This document shows, one piece after another, positions 11,743 through 22,031 of a stretch of 64,000 bases of DNA (the stretch's first letter is position 1; each line of letters starts with the position of its first letter). The position numbers and the translations under genes are program-made. The notes below the pieces were generated by a model. The model did not search any database. It was not told the origin of the DNA and saw only the letters and a list, made by a program, of their open reading frames with translations. The stretch is from Linum tenue (Eukaryota > Streptophyta > Magnoliopsida > Malpighiales > Linaceae), in the NCBI GenBank assembly GCA_946122785.1, contig CAMGYJ010000004.1, positions 58,784,679 to 58,848,678 on the forward strand, written 5' to 3'.

Positions 11743-12276
11743 ATGTAAAGATGAATTGGGTGCAATAACAAAAATGAACTTCTAGAATCAAATTTGAAAC
11801 GGGACAATTCCAATTCATCTTTTACCATTATATATTTTGTAGATAAGCGATGTAAATCCTTTAATGATATGCAGTAAGAGCATCTCCATCAATGCAATTG
11901 CAAAAGAAATTGCATTTGTGTTTTTTACTGTCAACTCAAATTTTTTGCAATCCACATCAAATTCATTTCACTCACCTACATCAATTCAATTAACTTGCAA
12001 TTGAAAATGTAATTAAATATTGTGTTTAAATTATAGAAAATTAAGTAAAAGAGAAAATAAAATAATTTAAAATAAAAAATCCCCATTTTTTTAGGCTTTT
12101 TTTATTTGTATATGGAATTGTATTTATTGCAAGCTTTCAAATATGCAATTGGTAGTCAAATTAATGCAATTTATTTTGTAATAGCAAACACCTATTTCAT
12201 ATTTATTTTGCAAGATTGCAATGTTGATACTCTAACGTATATACTTTTCCTTTTTATGCTCGTTCCGTATTTTTAC
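11743..12276. other. AT-rich spacer with MITE-like piece
   Basis: The first ~100 bp resembles the centre of the inverted-repeat element at 10385-10840, so it is probably what the hAT at 11000 interrupted. The rest is AT-rich sequence with many ATTGCAA words and no gene. Confidence 0.4.
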
Positions 12277-12661
12277 CAAGGTTGTCAAACCGGTTTAAGT
12301 CATTGAGCCGGTCAAGTAAGGGGTTTGAGGTTTAATGGTCTGATCGGGGTCCGGCCGGTTTGAGCCGTTTTAGACGTTTTCTAAATATATATACAAATAA
12401 AGTAATAATTAAAAATTTAATGAGTGAAATAAAATTTATCTTACATATATCTATTAAAAACTTATTTTCAACAAAATAAATCTACCTAACCTCCATGATC
12501 CACCTACCATTTCCCTTCCTTCGTTCATTTTCCTCTCTTCCGCCTCTCTTCTTCTCCCTGTTTAGGGGTCAGACCGGGGGGTTTTCTGGAGGCCGTTTTG
12601 AAGCCCGACTCGGGTTGAACCGGGTCCAACCGGGGGGTTCAATAGGGGTTTAACAACCTTG
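12277..12661. mobile_element. hAT-type MITE with 8-bp TSD, upstream of GATA25-like gene
   Basis: A 385-bp element starting CAAGGTTGTCAAACCGG and ending in the inverse (GGTTTAACAACCTTG). It is flanked by a perfect 8-bp direct repeat ATTTTTAC at 12269-12276 and 12662-12669. TIR type and TSD length fit hAT. It ends about 370 bp before the start codon of the downstream GATA-factor gene, so it lies in or next to that gene's promoter. Confidence 0.85.
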
Positions 12662-13033
12662 ATTTTTACTATTAACTGGACTGGCTTTTCTCACTCTCGA
12701 GTCTCTGTTTGGTCTCTCCCTGTCTTGGCTCCCCCTTTTTCTTCTCCATCGTCGTCTCTCTCTCGCTGTCCCCCGGGAGACGCACTCCACAATTACATCG
12801 CCGGCCGGCGAATTAGAATTGGAGAAACCGAATAACTCGGAAGGAGATTCCGGGACGTACGAAACTCTCTGCCGCAAATATCCTCCCTTCGTCGGATTCT
12901 TCCACTTTTTGTGCAAACCCTAATCTCCCAGCGGACATCTCTCCAGGGGGGTTAGGATTTTCGGGGGTTTCTTCCGATTCCCTCCTGCTTGCCCTCCCTC
13001 TCTGATGCTTCAGGGCCACAAAGATTCTCGCCA

Positions 13034-16000
13034 ATGTACGCCCACCCTCAATCCATGAACATTCCCCACCAGATCGACGACTTGCCCGGCGGCGGCGGCG
13101 GCGACGAAGAAGATGCTTCCGGAGCCCCCGATTCGATGGACCAGCACCAGCTTGAAAACATTGGATATGACGACGCTGCCGCAGCCGCAGGAGTCGTCGT
13201 CGACGACATGTCTGCTGACTCTGTCTATATTTCCTCCAGTGGCGGCCCTGGGTCGGAGCTTCTTATTCATGGGGGTGATATCACCAACCAGCTTACTTTG
13301 ACGTTTCGTGGCCAGGTGTATGTGTTTGACGACGTCACGCCTGATAAGGTAGGTGATTCTGCCGAGGGTTTTAGCGGCGTAGGGAGACAAAAGTCTGCAA
13401 CTTTGGCCATCTTTCTTCTTTTTTTGTGGGAGGTTCTGGGAAGAGATAACGAATGTAGCTTCAATGTTGAGTTCTAGGCTGTGAAAGTAGCGCAAGGAAC
13501 TACATTCTTTAGGTTTTTCTTCTTGGCTGCTTCTGTTTCCATGAATTGCTTCTTTGCGACGGTGGTTACAAATGTTTGAGATCATTGTTTCGCATATGTC
13601 CAGTTTGGAGCTTTAGCTTAATGTGCTTACTTTCTGGGTGTCACAGGTTCAGGCAGTTCTGTTACTACTAGGAGGTTGTGAAATAAATTCTGGTCTGAAT
13701 GGTCTGGAACTGCCGCCTCAAGGCCAAAGGGTATTTGTCCTCTCTTATTATTTATGAGATTTTAGTATATATGTGAATTTATGGATATGCTCAGACTTTC
13801 TGATATGACTCCTTGCTATCTAGGGCGCATCTATGGACTATCCAGGCCGCTCGACACAACCTCATAGAGCAGCTTCTTTGAATAGATTTAGGCAAAAGAG
13901 GAAAGAGCGATGTTTTGACAAGAAGGTTCGATATAGTGTTCGCCAAGAGGTTGCCCAAAGGTGTGTTGATGATACCTCCTGATATATGATATTGTGATGT
14001 TTGCGTAAGATTTTATCATGGTGGTTTTTGGCACATATCTTATATTATTAAACTGTTTTTGACTTGTCAGAACGGGTAGATTAGGTTGCCAACACCTGGA
14101 TGGCTAGAAAAATTAGAGAGTATCAATATGATGAGTTGCCTGTTAAACGCCAATTCTGTTGTTTGTATTACAACTACGTACAAGCACCAAGTCGAGTTGA
14201 AATTCATGTGTTGTTTCGCTGTGTCCCTAAACGTCATAAGTCACATTTTAGAATGATTTGTTAGAGTGCTTAACAGATTTAAACGGCAAATGGGTATTTA
14301 CAACCTTATGAAGTGATTACCCTAAGGGCAGTAGAACAAGTATGATGTAACCTTCTCCTGGATTCATGATTTGAGCTGCTTATTAAGTATCCATCTGATG
14401 TTTACTTTAAGGAAATATTAAGCCATCTATAGTTAGACCGAAGTGGTAGCCTTGATATACTATTTGCTGGCATGCTGTTGGCTCTTTGTCCAAGTACCAA
14501 CAACCGGAGTTCTTGACCACTGTAATTAGTGTTGCTGTATGCCTAGTGATTGTTAGTTTACAATTTGGTTATCGAAAGAAACAAATTTGACTATGTTGTG
14601 CAGGGTGCAAGGTGTTCGTAAGAAATACGCTTCTTTGGCACATGAGATTATTGGTAACCTGGATTGACTAGAAGAGAATTGAGAGAGATTTAGGGATTTG
14701 AATCATAATTGGGAAGAATAGAATTGGGGTTAGGGATTGAACACGAATTTGGGGAACAATGGCCGGGCCTTTAGGGAGAGACGGGATTTCAGAGAATTGA
14801 GAGAGATTAGTGTTTGGGGATAATTTCTGTAATATTCTTCTTTGATTATCTTAAATGAATTCCCACGTACATGTTTATAGGAAAAGACTCCAAGACCTAA
14901 TAATAAACCTAAAACTAACTAATGACTTAACAACCAAGTAATTAAAGACTCCTAATACGAAATCCTGACCCTCATTCATAAACGGCTATTTTGCTCCCTT
15001 ATTCCATAATAATAATAATAGTATTGACAGAAACGTGTTTCTAACAGTGTTTATGAGTATTCTGCTCATATGTAAGATATTTACCCTGTTTGACTTCTAT
15101 GAGAGCTGTTGATATATATGGAAATGAAAAGTTATACTTATATGCATCTGGCTTCTATGCTGTGAATTGTTTCCCCTTTGCTTTGCTGGTTATTTTCAGA
15201 CATCGCTTGTCCCCACCCCCAAAATTTTGTTGGTGGTTCTGTTTCCCTTCTGATGATGATTTTCTGTGTAAATCAGGATGCAGCGCAACAAAGGTCAGTT
15301 CACCTCATCGAAGAAAGATGGTACATATGGCTGGGACGGCAGTCAGGACTCAGGGCATGATGACAGCCAGCAAGAAACCTCGTAAGGATAACATTGTGTT
15401 TTCTAGTCTTGATCTTTTCTATTATCTGATCTGTTGTGGAAAAATCATTGATTATAAAAGCTGACTTTAAAGCTGGAGAGCTAAGCATTGGGAAACCATG
15501 TTGTATAGCTATGAGTTTAATGTTCCTTGCTTTATTGGGCTATCTTTGGCCTTTAAACATTTATATTACTATCAGACTAGTTTTTTTTTTTGGGGAACTT
15601 CTGTATTCTTCTGTAGGTGTACCCATTGTGGCATCAGTTCCAAATCAACTCCAATGATGCGACGTGGTCCATCTGGTCCTAGGTCTCTTTGCAATGCATG
15701 TGGGCTTTTCTGGGCAAACAGGGTTAGTTTCTTCATTCCTCTCACCACCATCACGAGGATATGGAGTATTTATATCTGTGTTTTGGTGATTCTGAAGTGC
15801 TACCTTTTTCAAATCCCAGCTTATGTATACATACATGGGTTCAAATCGTATTTCATTCTATTTTTCTACTATGCATGTGCAGATAGTTGTTAGTAGCCCT
15901 ATCCCTGTATGTGTTGAGTGGTATCCTGGCTTTATTAGCTTGGAAATTGTTTATTGCTTTGCGCCATGCTGAACTTAACTTGTGCAAGTATTGCAGATTT

Positions 16001-17010
16001 ACATTTTATTATTTAATCAGACGGATTGCTTTAAGGTGTTAAATAGGTCTCTTAATTCTTGCAGAATTTGTGCTTTTGAATTTTTATAGTGAACTTAAAT
16101 CCTAGTTTTTTGTTATTCAAGGTCATGATGTACTATAGAGTAGAACCCTTGCTTGCTTCTGAGAAATATTTGTTGAAGATAACAGGGGATTGCGGAAGCT
16201 TTTTGGTCATCATAGTATATTAAAAATCCTAGAGATTCCCACATATCTCAGTTTTTGTTACTTGAGGGAGGAAGAATGTGGTATGTCAAGGAAGAGTCAG
16301 TTCATCAATTTTAGCATGCTTATAGATACTATCAGCTCCTATTTGTTAGTCCTTGACTGGAGAATTCAGAATAGTAGGATTATATTTCACATTTTTTATT
16401 TCCCCCGTCATTCCTTGAACTGGATCTATTCAATTTGCATGGAACAGGGTTATTATTCTATTTACGTGAATGAAATTTACTCTCGAGACTGGCATACATT
16501 TGTTACATGTTTTTTTCCAATAATGAATGAAATATTGGCAATGTAGTCAAAAACGCGTTTCTAAGTAGAAGCGTTTTAGTGATCTAGAAACGTAAAACCT
16601 TAAGCTTTTAAGGTTTAAAGCGCATTTTTTAACTACATTAGTTATAAAAATTGTGATTATGCGTAGAAGCGTTTTTGGTGATCTAGAAGCTTAAAACCGT
16701 AAGTTTTTAAGTTTTAAAGCGTGATTTTAAAGTACATTGATTGCAGGGAACACTGAGAGATCTGTCCAAGAGAAACCAGGATCATGCTTCTTCCGCTCCA
16801 GTAGAGCAGGTACTGTCTGTTGTCTGGAATTCGAGTTCTCGACTCTAAATCTATGCGTTAGTTTCACCAGCTCACTGATACTTGGATATATAGAACCAGG
16901 CGGAAGCTGAAGCAAACATGTTGGAGTCAGGAGGAGATGGGACCCATACCAACACTGAACAACTAGTTGTTTACTCAAATGAGTCTGGTCTAATTTCAGG
17001 AGAGCCCTGA
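13034..17010 (+). CDS. GATA25: TIFY-CCT-GATA zinc-finger transcription factor (ZIM type)
   Basis: Seven coding exons join in frame to about 306 residues: 13034-13348, 13647-13730, 13824-13960, 15277-15381, 15617-15722, 16747-16809 and 16900-17010. Exon 1 ends in the TIFY/ZIM motif ([11 protein letters not shown], near residue 90), the protein-interaction surface of this family. Exon 3 encodes the basic CCT region ([20 protein letters not shown]). Exon 5 encodes one GATA finger, CX2CX20CX2C, ending LFWANR. This nuclear DNA-binding factor combines the domains of Arabidopsis ZIM/GATA25/TIFY1 and ZML1/2. CTHCGISSK and LFWANR fit ZIM better than ZML, and so does the gene order. I chose the ATG at 13034; the frame is open further upstream without another ATG. 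Intron 3 (1.3 kb) and intron 5 (about 1 kb) appear to have taken up repeats. The stop is TGA at 17008-17010. Confidence 0.9.
16539..16739. mobile_element. Small foldback/tandem repeat in GATA25-like intron 5
   Basis: About 200 bp with imperfect inverted ends (CAATGTAGTCAAAAACGC against the inverse at 16719-16739). It consists mostly of two ~96-bp direct copies sharing AGAAGCGTTTT-GTGATCTAGAA and AAGTTTTAAAGCG-type words. It ends 7 bp before the first base of exon 6. Probably a MITE; the TSD is unclear. Confidence 0.45.
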
Positions 17011-17430
17011 GAGATAGGGAAAGAAGGCAAAGGCTGAGTTATTATTAGACAGTCGAGAAAGAACTTCTAGTTGAGGGGAAAAAAAAGTTTCTCTGGGAAT
17101 GTACAGCTAATGAATGAATATAAGCCTGCCATAATCTTTATTGATCAGATATTGGCCCTCTCTGTACATGAAGATGGAGAGTCAGAGACTACATATCTCA
17201 TCTTCTTTTCCAATGGTGACTAGGGTCTCGGCGGCCAATGAGATTTTCTTTCTGATCTTACTTTATCACAATGTACCATGTGTGACATTATGTAAAACAG
17301 GAAATAGGGTAGCTTGTTGATGAAGTGATTTGGTCCTTTTTTTCTTTCCTCCTATGAATTTGAATTGCCGGAAACTACCCCATCTGGCTTTTCTGGCGGT
17401 TTTGGTTAACTAACGCCATATGCATACGGA
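17011..17430. other. 3' UTR and downstream of GATA25-like gene
   Basis: Sequence after the GATA stop codon up to the nested transposons. Presumably contains the 3' UTR and polyadenylation sites. Nothing else recognised. Confidence 0.5.
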
Positions 17431-17829
17431 TAGGGCTGCAAGTGAGCCGAGCGGGAAAAACTCATTCGGAACTCGACTCGTTTATTAAAGAGTCGAGTTT
17501 GAGTTAAGCTTTCTGCAGCTTGATGAGCTCCCGAACTAGTTCGACTCGGTGGCTTGTTGAGCTCAACTCGTGAGTTGGCTTGTTTAGAGCTTATGAGATG
17601 TATCAACTCTCAACATTGTGGCTAGTGAGCAAGCTCGAATACCAATTTTATGAGCGAATCGATCAATATGAGTTTGATTTTGATAATTCATAGGATTGTT
17701 AAATTATATATTTCACTCTATATGAAGTTTAACATGTAGATTATGTGAACAAATATGTCATGTTTAATTTAAAAATGAAATTATGTATCATAGATTGCTT
17801 CGAAACAATGAACAAATATAATTTTGAAT

Positions 17830-19311
17830 GGGTTAATGCCACATTTGGTCACTGTGATTACTAAATTGTGTCAAGTTTAGTCACTAGAAAAAATTAATAT
17901 CAAATTTGGTCACTCTAATTACTGAAACAGGTCACGTTTAGTCACTCTCCGTTAGTCTCCGTTCAACTCCGTTAAGGGAGTCCGTTATGTGCTGACGTGG
18001 CTAACGAGAGCGCCTAGTCAGCACCAATTTGGGCCAGAAATGGTCAAACCCGACCCGCCACGTCACTAAACCCACCATGTCATACACCCAACCCACTAAC
18101 TCAACCCGACCCAAAACCAAACCCTCGCCCACTTAACAAAACAAGAATGGAAAATCGATCGGTTTAGTGGCCATTTCAGACCAAAACCATTTCTCCTTCC
18201 TTGCTTTGCTCCTTTCTTGAATCAATCCCCCACAAATAAATCCCCAAATTCGTCAAAAACCGGAATCCCTAGAAGCACGTACGTTCGATTGAAACAAGCT
18301 GGCGATAACTCGATGGAAGATCCAGATTAAGAGTATCCAAAACTCGACGAACTGGCAGGTGACTTACTCTAAGCGTCGCAAAGGGCTCTTCAAGAAGGCC
18401 AACGAGCTCACCGTCCTCTGCGACGCCAAAGTCTCCAGCACCGGCAAGCTCCACGAGTTCATCAACCCCGACGCCTCTTCAGTCTACATCACCTCTACTT
18501 TCATTCAATCTCTCCCTTCCTCTCTCCGAAACCCTAGATTCCCAATTCCATATGAGAGCGAGCTGAATCCGAGTTGATCAATCTTCGTCTTCGTCTCGGA
18601 AGTTTCAATCCAAGCTTGGATAGCACAATTTTTCAATCTCGTTGAGTTGAGCGTCGGATTTTTGCTTTTGTTTTTTGTTTGTGTGGTTTGGTTGGGAGCG
18701 GAGAAGTAAGGGGATGTTGGATCACTACTAGTGAGCTCTCGACGTAGACATCTGGATTACTCACTATGAGGTCTGGTCTCTCTTCATCTACTTCTTCCCT
18801 CCTGTCATCTTCCATGTTTGTTAAACGAGAGGACGGACCTCACTCTCCCTCTCCCTTAAACAATCTCTTTGTATGAGTGCAGAAGATGCAAGGTCAATTA
18901 AAGGAGATTTTTTATGATGAATTTGGGGATTTTTTGGTGGGGGAATTGATTCGAGGAAGGAGAAAGGGTTTTGGTCTGAAATGGCCAATAACCCGATCGA
19001 TTTTCCAATCTTGTTTGTTCAGTGGGTGAGGGTTTGGTTTTGGTTCGGGTTGGGTTGGGTGTATGACATGGCAGGTTTAGTGGCGGGTCGGGTTTGACCA
19101 TTTCTGACCCAAAATGGTGCTGACTAGGCGCTCCCGTTAGCCACGTCAGCACATAACGGACTCCCTTAATGGAGTTGGACGGAGACTAACGGAGAGTGAC
19201 TAAACGTGACCTGTTTCAGTAATTAGAGTGACCAAATTTGATATTAATTTTTTCTAGTGACTAAACATGACACAATTTAGTAATCACGGTGACCAAATGT
19301 GGCATTAACCC
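17830..19311. mobile_element. Pack-MULE-like element carrying a MADS-box exon
   Basis: A 1482-bp element with terminal inverted repeats of about 400 bp that start GGGTTAATGCCACATTTGGT and continue with only scattered differences. It is flanked by 10-bp direct repeats AATTTTGAAT (17820-17829) and AATTTTGGAT (19312-19321), 9 of 10 identical. Long TIRs plus a 9-10 bp TSD identify a Mutator-like element. It has no transposase. The centre (about 18290-18850) is unrelated to the TIRs and contains a recognisable MADS-box first exon plus sequence I cannot identify, so it fits a Pack-MULE, a MULE that has captured host gene pieces. Confidence 0.82.
18305..18577 (+). pseudogene. Captured MADS-box exon 1 fragment, AP3/DEF-like
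   Basis: The frame reads KIQIK, then [27 protein letters not shown] and [11 protein letters not shown], which is the MADS DNA-binding and dimerisation domain. GKLHEFI and the KIQIK start are typical of the APETALA3/DEFICIENS B-class lineage, not PISTILLATA. Three defects show it is not a working gene. The expected initiator ATG is ATA (18305-18307). The GG of the conserved ARGK has become RWK. About five residues (the IIMFS-like core strand after AKVS) are missing in frame. The frame then runs into non-MADS sequence and stops at 18577. No later MADS exons follow, and it lies wholly inside the MULE. Confidence 0.85.
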
Positions 19312-19883
19312 AATTTTGGATAGTTAAAATTTATTAACTAAATAATATGATATCACAAAGTCTAACATGAGATTAGTTAATATGGAACAATTACGTGTTG
19401 TTATTATTATTTTCATCTTGACATTAATCACGTGTATCATACATGACATACAAAATGAATATATCAAATACGAGTTAAGATTTTAGTAACCAAGCTAGCT
19501 CAAACAACACTAGACTCGTTAATAAACGAGCCGAGCTCGAGCTGGGGTAAAGCTCAGCTCGACTCGGCTCGGCTCATTTGCAGCCCTAATATGGATAACC
19601 GAACTGATTATAATTATCGGTTAACTGCATGTTATCGACTTGGTTAAAGTTAGTTTGGAGCCCTACATATTTTAAAATATTGTATGTTGTCCTTTTTAAT
19701 ACTACAATAAAATATAATCATACAAATAATTTATTATAATTTAACCTAAATAAATTAAATCATATTTTTAAGAAATAACATCAATCCAATACAACACATA
19801 TGTAACACCTTAGGCGAATCCCACATCGACAAAGCACGAGAGAGATCCATGGTTCATAAGTAGGAAACCAACCTTAACTAACA

Positions 19884-20181
19884 AGATGCGTTTTGTGGTG
19901 AAATGAACGAGTTCTTGTGAGAACTCCAAAGTTAAACGTGCTCAGTGTGGAGTACAACAAGGATGGGTGACCTTATGGGAAGTCACCTTGAATTGCACCT
20001 CAAGTAGAAAACCTTGAGGGTCAAGGCCCAAAAGATGCGTTTTGGGGTGTAATGGAGCAGTTCTTGTAAGAACTCCGAAGTTAAACGTGCTTAGTGTGGA
20101 GTACAACAAGGATGTGTGACCTTATGGGAAGTCACCCTAAATTTCACCCCAAGTCGAAATCCGTGCGGGTATAGAGGCCCA
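19884..20181 (+). repeat. 149-bp tandem duplication of the 5S-like module
   Basis: Within the first Cassandra LTR the segment from AGATGCG (19884) is repeated from 20033, giving two 5S-like modules in one LTR. The two copies differ at a number of positions, so the duplication is not recent or was created from two non-identical LTRs. Confidence 0.85.
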
Positions 20182-20684
20182 AAGCGGATAGTATCTTGTC
20201 GCGAAAAGGTTCGGGATGTTATGTAACACCTTAGGCGAATCCCACATCGACAAAGCAAGTGAGAGATCCATGGTTCATAAGTAGGAAACTGATCTTAACT
20301 GACAAGACGCGTTTTGGGGCGAAATAGAGGAATTATAGTAAGAGCTTCGAAGTTAAACGTGCTCAGTGTGGAGTACAACAAGGATGGGTGACCTTATGGG
20401 AAGTCACATTGAATTGCACCTGAAGTCAAAAACCGTGAGGGTCGAGGCCCAAAGCGGACAATATCTACGTCAGGAAAAGATTCTGGATGTTACAAGTGGT
20501 ATCAGAGCCTCTCCGCGTCCCTCTTGAACGATGGTGGGGCAAACTTTAACGAGGGCGTTGAGTCCCAAGGGGGTGTATGTAACACCTTAGACGAATCCCA
20601 CATCGACAAAGCACGAGAGAGATCCATGGTTTATAAGTAGGAAACCGACCTTAACTGACAAGACGCGTTTTGGGGTAAAATGGA

Positions 20685-20780
20685 GGAGTTCTTGTGAGAA
20701 CTCCGAAGTTAAACGTGCTCAGTGTGGAGTACAACAAGGATGGGTGACCTTATGGAAAGTCATCTTAAATTGCACCCAAG
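20685..20780 (+). ncRNA. 5S-rRNA-like segment inside a Cassandra LTR
   Basis: Reads GAACTCCGAAGTTAAACGTG and then AACAAGGATGGGTGACC, matching the 3' two-thirds of plant 5S rRNA including the internal polymerase III A-box and C-box regions. Comparable segments sit in the other LTRs (about 19915-20010, 20065-20150, 20335-20420, 26395-26480 and, inverted, 26740-26835). These are LTR parts, not ribosomal 5S genes. Confidence 0.75.
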
Positions 20781-20849
20781 TTGAAAACCGTGAGGGTTGA
20801 GGCCCAAAGCGAACAATATCTTCGTCGCGAAAAGGTTCAGGATGTTACA

Positions 20850-22031
20850 ACATATCGTGAACAAAAAAACCAAATTCGAACTCAAACACATAAAATTACA
20901 AATAATCAAAACTCTTCATCCAATTAGCAAGGCATCATTAAATACAAGCACCACAAGATCATCATCATTCACAAACATCAAATAAACAAAGACTACTACG
21001 GTGAGTGGTCTGCTTTGGCAACTACAAGGGGAGTATGAGAGGTGACTTTCGAGTTCTAACTCTTAAACATATTTGAGATTTTGGGATGAGGCTTGTTTGC
21101 AATAGGTGGAGATTGAAATGTTTGGAATTGCTACTTTGGTTGGATTTGAATCTTGGGACTTTTTCCCTTTGCCAAAACCCAAAACTATGTCGAAAAAGAC
21201 CGCATCATCAACCATGCAAACATCATCTCCATTCTCCGTCTCTTCAGCTCCCACCTCGTATCTGGCTTTGTCATTGCTTGTGTATGGGATGTTCAGGTCG
21301 AACCCAAATAAACATGTATGTTCAGCTCCCACTCCATCTCTGCCATCGTCGTTGCTTAAGTAGTCGTCCATTGTATTCTGGCGACCGCATAAAGATATTG
21401 TCGGAGCTCTGTAGCTACCAGGACTGTGGTTTGGTTTGATGAGGAAGGATCCATAAATGGAAGGGGAAGAGACGCGTGCGTTTATGGTTAGTGGTAATGA
21501 AACCCACCAATCGCACTGCATAATTGTTTCGCATGTATTTATGTTCTTAATTCAAATTCTTTGTCATTAAGCTACTTCCAAAAAAGCCCTTGTTGTGTTT
21601 TGGACCATCGGATGAGGAAGAAAGACGAACAACTGAAAAGGGAAAAATGAAACTCACAACCCTCTCAGAAATTGTGACGCTATCCAATCCAACCAACGTA
21701 TATGTTTGATCACATTCTATGAGAAGATCAACTCCAACCACACCCATTAAATCTAACACATTCCCCTGTTAAATACTCACTTTTTCATTCTCAATTCACT
21801 TTTTACTCTAAACATACAACTCTTAAATCTAATACCTCACCTTTTTCTTTTGATTTGTTTAATTTAGAGTATACTTATCTATATTCTAATTTATCTTTTT
21901 AATTTTTCATACTTCTTATTATTCTTTTAAAGTAGACATTACTTCGTCTTTTTGTGTAGCATAAAAATGTTATTTTATGTTATTTCTTACACTTTAGTGT
22001 ATCACTGCCACATGACCGCGTTTCTCCTTCT
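20850..22031. other. Spacer with one unassigned open frame
   Basis: Contains a 152-codon minus-strand frame at 21063-21521. Its product starts with a region lacking clear features, then has an acidic part with FDLNIPY and a YEVGAEE stretch. I do not recognise the family. DLN-type words occur near the N-termini of some FAR1-like proteins, but that is too little to assign it. The rest of the stretch (21540-22030) is AT-rich without signal. Confidence 0.35.

Larger units (their letters stand above)
17431..19588. mobile_element. hAT-type element, host of a nested MULE
   Basis: The outer ends are TAGGGCTGCAAGTGAGCCGA on the left and the inverse of TAGGGCTGCAAATGAGCCGA on the right. Both are followed by many inverted GAGCTCGA/CTCGACTC words. 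Candidate 8-bp TSDs are ATACGGAT (17424-17431) and ATATGGAT (19589-19596), with one mismatch and the terminal T shared. The 1.5-kb MULE 17830-19311 lies inside, so the hAT part is only about 0.68 kb and non-autonomous. Confidence 0.7.
19801..20849 (+). mobile_element. Cassandra TRIM composite with three LTRs
   Basis: Three copies of a ~272-bp LTR (TGTAACACC... ...GATGTTACA) lie head to tail: 19801-20221 (expanded), 20222-20494 and 20578-20849. Between LTR 2 and 3 is an 83-bp internal region with a primer-binding site TGGTATCAGAGCC (20497-20509, complementary to initiator methionine tRNA) and a purine-rich tract before 20578. Each LTR contains a 5S-rRNA-like segment, which defines Cassandra. 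The whole composite is bounded by the 5-bp repeat ACATA (19796-19800 and 20850-20854), so it behaves as one insertion. LTR 1 abuts LTR 2 directly, with the terminal CA missing. No proteins are encoded; Cassandra depends on other retrotransposons for mobilisation. Confidence 0.9.

Noticed and set aside
14652..15046. A solo LTR in intron 3 of the GATA gene (TGG... ...CTAACA)
   Set aside because: The segment looks foreign and ends in CA, but no matching 5-bp TSD was found and the left border is arbitrary.
18305..18577. A functional MADS-box gene
   Set aside because: The start codon is ATA, part of the domain is deleted, no downstream exons exist and it is enclosed by MULE TIRs.
20497..20511. 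Fragment of a tRNA gene (TGGTATCAGAGCC)
   Set aside because: It is the primer-binding site right after a Cassandra LTR, complementary to a tRNA 3' end, not a tRNA gene.
19915..20780. Several apparent 5S rRNA genes
   Set aside because: The 5S-like segments lie inside LTRs with TGTAACA...TGTTACA ends, a methionine-tRNA primer site and a TSD, so they are parts of Cassandra elements.
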